Assembly: GCA_937902445.1 (NCBI GenBank)
Contig: CALELJ010000284.1
Span: forward strand, 1-5,816
Reading direction: 5' to 3'
Length of the DNA stretch: 5,816 nucleotides
Source of the DNA: an uncultured Treponema sp.
Lineage (GTDB): Bacteria; Spirochaetota; Spirochaetia; Treponematales; Treponemataceae
Shown here one piece after another: positions 1 through 5,816 of this stretch. Each line of letters starts with the position of its first letter. Position 1 is the stretch's first letter. Under the pieces are notes generated by a model. That model did not search any database and had not been told where the DNA came from. It saw only the letters and a list, made by a program, of their open reading frames with translations. The translations under genes were made by a program, and so were the position numbers.

Positions 1-2730
1 TGGGTCGCAAAGTCGCTCTGGGACAAGGGACTCATCTATGAAGGCCAGTACATCCTTCCGTATTGTCCACGCTGTTCAACAGTACTTTCATCACACGAAC
101 TTGCACAGGGATACAAGGACAAGCAGGATCCTGCAGTTACAATCAAGTTTGCAGTAAAGTCTTTGCCAGCTGCAATCGGCGATAACGACCTTGAAAACAC
201 ATATTTCATTGCATGGACAACAACTCCATGGACATTGCCATCAAACCTTGGTCTCTGTATGGGACCGGATGTTGAGTACGTAAAGCTCCGCGACAAGTCA
301 GACGGAACAAAATACATCTTCGCAAAGGCACGTGTTCCGGCTTACTTCAAGAATGAAGAAGACTATGAAATCCTCTGGACACACAAGGGTGCTGAATTCA
401 TCGATGCAACCTATGAACCTCTTTTCCCATACTTTGCTGAACTTGCAGACGCAAAGACATGTGAGGAAAAGTCAGGACAGAAGTGTGAGAAGGGCGCTTT
501 CCGCATGTTCAACGCCGACTATGTTTCTACAGAAGACGGTACAGGTATCGTTCATATCGCACCTGCATTTGGTGAAGAAGATAACAAGGTTTTCCGTGGA
601 AGCGGTGTTCCAAACGTTCAGCCTCTTGATGCAGAATGTAAGTTTACAAAGGAAGTTCCAGATTATCAGGGTGTATTCGTAAAGGATGCTGACAAGGACA
701 TCATGGACCGTCTCAAGCAGGAAGGAAAACTTGTAAAGCGTGAGACTGTTCAGCACCAGTATCCACACTGCTGGCGTTGTGGATCTCCTTTGATTTACCG
801 CGGAATCGGTTCATGGTTTGTAAAGGTTGCAGACCACCACGATGCACTTCTCAAGGCAAACAGCCAGATCAAGTGGCAGCCGGGTCACATCAAGGAAGGC
901 CGCTTTGGTAAGTGGCTTGCAGGCAGCCGCGACTGGGCAGTAAGCCGCAACCGCTACTGGGGTAACCCAATTCCAATCTGGAAGTGTGACGATCCTGAAT
1001 GCAACCACCGTGTGTGTGTTGGAAGCCGCCAGGAACTCAAGGATCTTTCAGGTATTTATCCTGAAGACCTCCACAAGCAGTTTGTAGACAAGATCACATT
1101 CAAGTGTCCAAAATGTGGAAAGGGCACAATGAAGCGCATTCCGGAAGTTTTCGACTGCTGGTTTGAATCAGGTTCAATGCCATATGGCCAGCAGCACTAT
1201 CCGTTTGAAAACAAGGAATTCTTTGAAAGCCATTTCCCTGCAAACTTCATTTCCGAAGGTCTTGACCAGACACGCGGATGGTTCTATACACTTACAATTC
1301 TTGCAAGCCACCTCTTTGACAAGCCTGCATTCCAGAACTGTATCGTAAACGGTCTTGTTCTTGCTTCCGACGGACGCAAAATGTCAAAGTCCCTCAAGAA
1401 CTACACTGATCCTGTAGAAGCAATCAACATGTTCGGTGCGGATGCCCTCAGACTGTTCCTCATGCACTCGGCTGTCGTAAAGGCTGATGACCTTAAGTAC
1501 AGCGATGACGGTGTACGTGAAGTAATCAAGTCAATCATCCTCCCGTTGTGGAACTCATATTCATTCTTCGTTCAGTATGCAAACATCGACGGTGTTACAT
1601 GTACAGGACATGAATTTGACAATAAACTTCCTGACAATCCTCTTGACCGCTGGATTCTTTCAGTGGCACAGAAGATGGTAAAGGATGTGACAGCAGCCCT
1701 CGATGACTATGACCTCAGTGCCGCCATCGATCCTATGCTTGATTTCATCGATTCAATCAACAACTGGTACATCCGCCGCAACCGCCGCCGCTTCTGGAAG
1801 TCTGGAAGTGACAGCGACAAGATGGAAGCATACGGAGCACTTTACTGCGCTCTTAAGACATTCGCTCTTGTTGCAGCTCCATTCGTTCCATTCATTACAG
1901 AAGAAATCTGGCAGAATCTTAAGACTGCGGAAGACAAGGATTCTGTTCACCTTTCTGACTATCCTGTATACAACGAAAAGTTCCGCGATGAAGAACTTGA
2001 ATTCCAGATGGCTTCAGTTCAGAAGGCTGTTTCAATGGGACGTTCACTCCGCAATACATTCAACCTCAAGAACCGCCAGCCTCTTGCAAGCGTAGCACTT
2101 GTTACACGCAATGCAGAAGAAAAGAAGGTTCTTGACAGCATGCGCGACACAATCGCAGAAGAACTCAACGTCAAGGAAGTAATCTTCCACGAAAAGGAAG
2201 ATGAACTTGTTGAATACAGCGCAAAGGCAAACTTCCGCGTTCTTGGAAAACTTCTTGGAGGAAACATGAAGCTTGCCGCCGCAGAAATCACAAAGCTTAC
2301 TGGAGACCAGATCGCAGCAATGCTCAACGGTTCAAAGCTTGTAATCAATGTTGCCGGTACTGATGTTGAACTCAACGAAGAAAACCTGATGATCGAACGC
2401 AAGGAAAAGGAAGACCTCAAGGTAATCAATGAAGGAACCCTTACTGTTGGCCTTGATACAAAGATCACCGATGAGCTTAAGAAGGAAGGCTATGCCCGTG
2501 ACCTTGTACGTGGCATCCAGAACCTGCGCAAGGAAAGTGGATTTGAAGTTACTGACAGAATCAACCTTTCTGTAGGTGGAGATTCTTCTCTTAAGGCAGC
2601 CTTTGAAATGTTCAGGGACTTTGTTTCTGGAGAAACTCTTTCCGCTTCTGCAGCCTGGGTTGATGGACTTTCGGGCACTGAAATCGACTGTGAAGATGCC
2701 AAGTGGACCATCAAGGTTGAAAAGGCATAA
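1..2730 (+). CDS. ileS: Isoleucyl-tRNA synthetase, type 2 (eukaryote-like), 5'-truncated by window edge
   Basis: Cytoplasmic class I aminoacyl-tRNA synthetase that charges tRNA-Ile and edits mis-activated valine. The frame is open from base 1 to a TAA at 2728-2730, giving 909 visible residues; about 180 N-terminal residues, including the HIGH motif, should lie to the left. Visible landmarks (visible-residue numbers): zinc-type CPRC (22-25) and CWRC (257-260); editing-site WTTTPWTLPSN (72-82) and GTGIVHIAPAFGEED (180-194); a second cysteine set, CX4C (329/334) and CX2C (369/372); FDCWFESGS (384-392); KMSKS at 460-464 (bases 1378-1392); the anticodon-binding domain with WYIRRNRRRFW (589-599); and a C-terminal region with the YARDLVRGIQNLRKESGF signature (from about 830). 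DGRKMSKSLKNYTDP and this C-terminus, without a terminal zinc finger, are the type 2 pattern. Lysine is mostly AAG, as in a highly expressed gene. It leads the cluster with the two lipoprotein genes. The identification is secure. Confidence 0.97.
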   Translation, partial: WVAKSLWDKGLIYEGQYILPYCPRCSTVLSSHELAQGYKDKQDPAVTIKFAVKSLPAAIGDNDLENTYFIAWTTTPWTLPSNLGLCMGPDVEYVKLRDKSDGTKYIFAKARVPAYFKNEEDYEILWTHKGAEFIDATYEPLFPYFAELADAKTCEEKSGQKCEKGAFRMFNADYVSTEDGTGIVHIAPAFGEEDNKVFRGSGVPNVQPLDAECKFTKEVPDYQGVFVKDADKDIMDRLKQEGKLVKRETVQHQYPHCWRCGSPLIYRGIGSWFVKVADHHDALLKANSQIKWQPGHIKEGRFGKWLAGSRDWAVSRNRYWGNPIPIWKCDDPECNHRVCVGSRQELKDLSGIYPEDLHKQFVDKITFKCPKCGKGTMKRIPEVFDCWFESGSMPYGQQHYPFENKEFFESHFPANFISEGLDQTRGWFYTLTILASHLFDKPAFQNCIVNGLVLASDGRKMSKSLKNYTDPVEAINMFGADALRLFLMHSAVVKADDLKYSDDGVREVIKSIILPLWNSYSFFVQYANIDGVTCTGHEFDNKLPDNPLDRWILSVAQKMVKDVTAALDDYDLSAAIDPMLDFIDSINNWYIRRNRRRFWKSGSDSDKMEAYGALYCALKTFALVAAPFVPFITEEIWQNLKTAEDKDSVHLSDYPVYNEKFRDEELEFQMASVQKAVSMGRSLRNTFNLKNRQPLASVALVTRNAEEKKVLDSMRDTIAEELNVKEVIFHEKEDELVEYSAKANFRVLGKLLGGNMKLAAAEITKLTGDQIAAMLNGSKLVINVAGTDVELNEENLMIERKEKEDLKVINEGTLTVGLDTKITDELKKEGYARDLVRGIQNLRKESGFEVTDRINLSVGGDSSLKAAFEMFRDFVSGETLSASAAWVDGLSGTEIDCEDAKWTIKVEKA

Positions 2731-2746
2731 TCTTATATAATTGATT

Positions 2747-2752
2747 GAGGGG
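2747..2752 (+). promoter_or_regulatory. Shine-Dalgarno site of the first lipoprotein gene
   Basis: GAGGGG lies 6 bases before the ATG at 2759, which is ideal spacing. It decides the start. An in-frame TTG at 2741 and an in-frame ATG at 2753 lie upstream of or directly against this site, and starting at either would put extra residues ahead of an otherwise well-formed lipoprotein signal peptide. Confidence 0.8.
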
Positions 2753-2758
2753 ATGATT

Positions 2759-3700
2759 ATGAAGAAATTATTTCTGATTGTTTCGGTTGCATTTGCCATT
2801 GGCTTGACAGGATGTAAGACTGCCAGGGTTGAGAGCGTTCAGCCGGAACCGCAGGTTCATCCCCTTGCCTTGATTTCTGATGACCTTAGCATCTACATGA
2901 GTGTTCCTGTAAAAAAGCATCAGGACCTTGTGTCAAAGATTGTCTGCTCAGTTGTCAATGGTATGAGCGAAAGCAATGCCAGGGCTATCTGTGAACGGAC
3001 TGACATGCTCTATTCTGGACTTGGTACTGTAAAGGATCGATCCCGATTGGAGACTGCTTCTTTTACAAAAGTTTCCAAATTTGAAGCCGGTCAGGTGATG
3101 ACAAAAAAGAATGGTTTTGACAGGGAAACTGTTCTGTTTGAATCAGGAGAAATGACAAAATACAAAAGCAATGCATCGAATTTTGAAATTGCTTTCCCCT
3201 CGACAAAGATTCTATGCATGTCACAGAATGTAAATCCAATGCTTGATAAATTTTCTCAGAGGGCTGAAGTAAAGGAAACTGAATACAATAAATGGATCAG
3301 CCAGAACTCTGATGATATTTTGTTCTACATTACAAGACCTGGACAGTACTTGAGAAATCTTATTGGACAGACAGTTTCTGTTGGAACGGATGTCATTTAT
3401 GGAAGTATCAGCTACTTGCCGGACAGAAAAAAGCCTGACCAGTATTCAGGAAGATATAATCTTTCCTTCTACATTCATCTGACAAATAAAAAAGCCGCTT
3501 CTGCATTGAACGCTCTGCTTTCCCTTTCTTTTTCCATGATGGGAGGTTCCATAATGCAGACTGATCCTGAGACTCTTTATCTTTCAAATATTGAAATAAC
3601 CGACAGACAGATCGCTGAACTTTTCACCCGTGATCCAATTACCGGAAAGCATTATAGGGTTGTAGGTGATGAAGTTATCGAGGAATCTGTCAAAAAATAA
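2759..3700 (+). CDS. Putative lipoprotein with two diverged internal repeats (possible TP0453-like protein)
   Basis: A 313-residue protein of unknown function. It begins MKKLFLIVSVAFAIGLTGC, a short positively charged N-terminus, a hydrophobic stretch and a lipobox (LTGC) with the lipidation cysteine at residue 19, so it is exported and membrane-anchored. No other transmembrane segment is evident. The mature part seems to be two copies of one unit. Residues 40-50 (SDDLSIYMSVP) match 184-194 (SDDILFYITRP), both followed by a helix ending in V. Residues 81-94 (TDMLYSGLGTVKDR) match 210-223 (TDVIYGSISYLPDR). Both copies end in a P-x-T strand and a helix ending in F. The second copy holds an amphipathic helix at about 243-262 (ALNALLSLSFSMMGG) that could touch a membrane. 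The start is 28 bases after ileS and the end is 2 bases before the TPR lipoprotein, so an operon is likely. From memory, T. pallidum has the outer-membrane lipoprotein TP0453 next to ileS; position and lipidation fit, but homology is inferred only. Confidence 0.88.
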   Translation: MKKLFLIVSVAFAIGLTGCKTARVESVQPEPQVHPLALISDDLSIYMSVPVKKHQDLVSKIVCSVVNGMSESNARAICERTDMLYSGLGTVKDRSRLETASFTKVSKFEAGQVMTKKNGFDRETVLFESGEMTKYKSNASNFEIAFPSTKILCMSQNVNPMLDKFSQRAEVKETEYNKWISQNSDDILFYITRPGQYLRNLIGQTVSVGTDVIYGSISYLPDRKKPDQYSGRYNLSFYIHLTNKKAASALNALLSLSFSMMGGSIMQTDPETLYLSNIEITDRQIAELFTRDPITGKHYRVVGDEVIEESVKK

Positions 3701-3702
3701 AT

Positions 3703-4422
3703 ATGAAAATCATTTTTTCAATAGCATCAGCACTTTTATTATTCTCATTGTTTTCATGCAGGTCTATCAAGGACATGTCTGTGCCTGGTGAAAGCCGGGT
3801 TGTCAGAAGAAACATTGATGAAGAGTATTTTGCCATTGCAGAAACATATAAGTCCCAGGAGAATTATTCAAAGGCGGTTACCTACTATGAAAAGGTTCTT
3901 TTGAATGAGGATCTTCATGACAGTGCCTATTATGAAATTGCCCTTTGCAATGTCTATCTGAAAAAATGGGATGAGGCAAGAAAATCCTTTGTGACCATTT
4001 TGAAAAGGGATCCTGACAACATGTCGTTGAAACTTTGCCTGTCCTATATTGAAGCCATGAGGGGAAACCTTGAAAAGGCTGAGGACATGTATGCAAGGAT
4101 CTGCACCGAATACCCAAATGAACTTGAACCAATGCAGAATTACATAAATATCCTGATTGCCAGAGAAAAATATGAGGCCGCAAAAGAAAAGCTTGCAGAA
4201 CTTATTGAAAAGTATCCGGATGATGAAAAGATTGTAGCCCTGGATAAGAAAATCAAGGAACTTACCGAGGATTCAGAAGCAAAGAATGAAGAAGAGGCGG
4301 GAGATGACAAGGCCGTTTCTGATGAGGAGCTCTTTGGTCTGAATGAGGAAGAGAAAAAAGCAGAAGATGAAGATAATAAAGAAAATAAGGAAACTGCCGC
4401 TTCTGCTGAAGTAAAAAAATAA
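3703..4422 (+). CDS. TPR-repeat lipoprotein with acidic C-terminal tail
   Basis: A 239-residue protein. Residues 1-19 (MKIIFSIASALLLFSLFSC) form a lipoprotein signal peptide with Cys19 as the lipidation site, which places the protein in the periplasm on a membrane. About four consecutive 34-residue tetratricopeptide repeats follow at roughly 40-73, 74-107, 108-141 and 142-175, shown by patterns such as AETYKSQENYSKAVTYYEKVL, A-L-NVYLKKWDEARKSF, G-NLEKAEDMYARI and YEAAKEKLAELIEKYPDD. TPRs bind protein partners, so a scaffold or assembly role in the envelope is plausible; the partner is unknown. Residues from about 186 to the end are Glu/Asp/Lys-rich and probably disordered. The ATG sits 2 bases after the stop of the preceding lipoprotein gene. 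Only a weak, distant GAGGA (3680-3684) precedes it, so translation is probably coupled to the upstream gene. TPR content is clear; the exact function is not. BamD- or PilF-like roles cannot be assigned from this sequence. Confidence 0.9.
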   Translation: MKIIFSIASALLLFSLFSCRSIKDMSVPGESRVVRRNIDEEYFAIAETYKSQENYSKAVTYYEKVLLNEDLHDSAYYEIALCNVYLKKWDEARKSFVTILKRDPDNMSLKLCLSYIEAMRGNLEKAEDMYARICTEYPNELEPMQNYINILIAREKYEAAKEKLAELIEKYPDDEKIVALDKKIKELTEDSEAKNEEEAGDDKAVSDEELFGLNEEEKKAEDEDNKENKETAASAEVKK

Positions 4423-4430
4423 GTTTCTGC

Positions 4431-4469
4431 AAAAAAATTAGGGTGGTTTCGACCATGCTCAACCACCCT
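4431..4469 (-). terminator. Rho-independent terminator of the minus-strand gene
   Basis: AGGGTGGTT (4440-4448) and AACCACCCT (4461-4469) form a perfect 9-bp stem around a 12-base loop. Read on the minus strand, the stem is followed by AATTTTTTT (complement of 4439-4431), the classical U-tract. It lies 23 bases past the minus-strand stop codon. On the plus strand the hairpin is followed by TGGAATCAAC with no T-run, so it is at best a weak terminator for the lipoprotein operon, whose stop codon is 8 bases before the A-run. Confidence 0.85.
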
Positions 4470-4492
4470 GGAATCAACTTGGAAACAACCTA

Positions 4493-5815
4493 TCAGATTT
4501 TAAGTTCTTCATCGATGTCAAAATCATCAAATGATTCAGAACCAGAAACCTCAGTTTCAACTTCAATGTCGTCTTCATCATCGTCTGCTGGAGGTTCAGG
4601 AAGGGACTCAAGGAGTTTTTCATCTTCAGACTTTTCGAGAGGCCTGTCTTTTTCCTGGAAAGATTCCGATGCAAGGAAATCCTTGTAGCGTTCCGGATTA
4701 ACTCTGAATGCAATGATTGGAGAATCTGGATCTGCAATGGCTCTCTTGAGTGCTTCTTCACTTTCATTTGCAAGACGAGATGCGGAAATAAGTCTAAGGG
4801 ATCTTGTTGAGATACCGATTGCAACCTTGTTGTTCTGGTTGTTTTCAGAAAGCAGTTTTACAAGTTCATTGTGCACTGATTCTGCAGTTACAAGAGCCTG
4901 GTCTGTGTTCTGGTTCTGGAAAATTGCACTTACTTCATCTGTTCCGTGGTTGAAAACAAGGTCGTTGAACTTTACGATTTCGAGAATGAGCTTGCTTATC
5001 TTCTTTCCACAGTCAGACTGCCAGTCGATTCCTTCAATCTTGATTGTGAAAAGTGAAATATCCTGGTCGCTTGAAGCAGATCTTAAAAGCTCGCTGTCCA
5101 GACGTGTGATCATGTATTCTTCCCATCCGAATCCTGTATCAGGACAGAAAAGTCCTTTAGGTTCAGCGGATGATGAATCTGCCGGGGCGCTGTCTTTATT
5201 TTCACTGACTTCATCTGAAACATCCAGGCTGTCAGTTGCGTCTGTGGTTTCTTCCGAGGCTTTTTCTTCATTCAGGAATGAAAGAACATCTTCTTCTTTT
5301 TCTTCGACGACCGCTTCTTTCTTTTCCTCAACAATTTCTTCTGATGGTTCTTCTGGACTTGTTTCCTCAAGGGATTCAGAATCTTCTTTATCTGCGTCTA
5401 TGTCATAAGAGGAAACATCCGGATAGTCGATTTCATTTTCATCAAGGTCGTCAGATTCCGCTTCAGTAGGGAAGGTTCCTTTCTTGACGCAGACTATAAG
5501 GTATATGGCAGTGAAAATTGTTGCTGCAAGAACTACGATGAATGCAATGCGGCCTTTATAGAATATTGAAGATGGTTTCAATGTGTAGACGGAAGCCGTT
5601 AAATTCATTGGAATTCCGTTTGACGTGAAAACAGTTGTAGTCAATGGCTGAACAAGATGGTTGTTGATGCTGTTCAGTTCCTTCAAATCTTTTGGATAGG
5701 AAAAGATCAGCTCATTTCCGTAGACAAGCTGAAGACCGGCTATGTCAGAAACATTTCCAAGAGAGAAGAGAAGTTCATCGTAGAATTTGTCGCTTCTTGG
5801 AGTGTAAGTTCTGCT
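4493..5815 (-). CDS. Membrane protein with acidic linker and degenerate GGDEF-like domain, 5'-truncated by window edge
   Basis: 440 residues are visible; the frame stays open to the right edge, so the start is outside and a TTG at 5686 is not the likely start. Order in visible numbering: residues 1-88, a probable extracytoplasmic part (VYGNELIFSYP and GIPMNLTASVYTL strands, like the membrane-proximal end of a sensor domain); about 89-110, one membrane helix (IAFIVVLAATIFTAIYLIV) followed by VKKG; about 119-220, a linker very rich in Glu, Asp and Ser; about 223-380, a domain that follows the GGDEF layout (DTGFGWEEYMITRLDSEL for D-LTGL-NR, GTDEV at 291-295 for GGDEF, VAIGIS for the SIG strand, then SEEALKRAI and a final IIAFR strand); 407-440, an acidic tail. 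The second Gly of GGDEF is Thr, the first metal-binding Asp is replaced by Lys, and the IND-GH segment is missing, so diguanylate cyclase activity is unlikely. A signalling or scaffolding role at the membrane is inferred. It is convergent with the lipoprotein operon. Confidence 0.85.
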   Translation of the reverse strand, partial: SRTYTPRSDKFYDELLFSLGNVSDIAGLQLVYGNELIFSYPKDLKELNSINNHLVQPLTTTVFTSNGIPMNLTASVYTLKPSSIFYKGRIAFIVVLAATIFTAIYLIVCVKKGTFPTEAESDDLDENEIDYPDVSSYDIDADKEDSESLEETSPEEPSEEIVEEKKEAVVEEKEEDVLSFLNEEKASEETTDATDSLDVSDEVSENKDSAPADSSSAEPKGLFCPDTGFGWEEYMITRLDSELLRSASSDQDISLFTIKIEGIDWQSDCGKKISKLILEIVKFNDLVFNHGTDEVSAIFQNQNTDQALVTAESVHNELVKLLSENNQNNKVAIGISTRSLRLISASRLANESEEALKRAIADPDSPIIAFRVNPERYKDFLASESFQEKDRPLEKSEDEKLLESLPEPPADDDEDDIEVETEVSGSESFDDFDIDEELKI

Positions 5816-5816
5816 G

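Noticed and set aside
1765..1797. Repetitive CGCCGC tract
   Set aside because: It encodes the conserved IleRS motif WYIRRNRRRFW; the repetition comes from arginine codons and is not a separate element.
2019..2468. 149-residue reading frame on the minus strand inside ileS
   Set aside because: It is a Ser/Phe-rich shadow of the biased ileS codons with no motifs, antisense to the conserved anticodon-binding region.
163..2730. IleRS starting at the TTG at 163
   Set aside because: The frame is open to base 1 and encodes conserved IleRS sequence (CPRCSTVLSSHELAQGY) before the TTG; the true start is outside the window.
2731..2758. Possible promoter or terminator between ileS and the lipoprotein gene
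   Set aside because: The 28-base gap holds only the Shine-Dalgarno site; TATATAA near 2734 has no matching -35 within the gap, and no hairpin is present.
2332..2799. 155-residue minus-strand frame spanning the ileS/lipoprotein junction
   Set aside because: It is antisense to both genes, has no ribosome binding site or recognisable domain, and would overlap the well-supported Shine-Dalgarno and signal peptide.
4713..5408. 231-residue Ser-rich reading frame on the plus strand
   Set aside because: It is the antisense of the acidic minus-strand gene: Glu/Asp codons (GAA, GAT) read as Ser/Phe codons on the other strand. It has no domain, and the minus-strand frame shows clear protein architecture.
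4493..5686. Minus-strand protein starting at the TTG at 5686
   Set aside because: The same frame continues without a stop for 43 more codons to the window edge, with coherent protein sequence, so 5686 is an internal leucine codon.

Overview
This window looks like chromosomal DNA of a treponeme-type spirochaete. Three things point there: an IleRS of the eukaryote-like (type 2) class, two short lipoproteins directly behind it, and an acidic one-pass membrane protein facing them. From memory, ileS of Treponema pallidum (TP0452) is also followed by a lipoprotein locus (TP0453/TP0454). The assignment rests on gene content and recollection, not on a database search.

Layout. A plus-strand cluster fills positions 1-4422: the 3' part of ileS (its start lies left of the window), a 313-residue lipoprotein, and a 239-residue lipoprotein with tetratricopeptide repeats. 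The gaps are 28 and 2 bases, so the three are probably co-transcribed. A convergent minus-strand gene runs from the right edge down to 4493. The 70-base gap between the stop codons holds a 9-bp hairpin whose T-tract lies on the minus strand, so it terminates the minus-strand gene.

How the genes relate. ileS is translation housekeeping. The two lipoproteins form a cell-envelope pair: one appears to be built from two diverged copies of the same fold, the other is a TPR scaffold with an acidic tail. The minus-strand gene encodes a probable sensor-like protein: an extracytoplasmic part, one membrane helix, a long acidic linker, and a C-terminal domain that reads as a degenerate GGDEF domain lacking its catalytic residues.

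There are no RNA genes, mobile elements, CRISPR arrays or DNA-level repeats that I can support. No stretch over 300 bases lacks a gene. The two least expected observations are the cryptic GGDEF-like domain and the internal duplication in the first lipoprotein.
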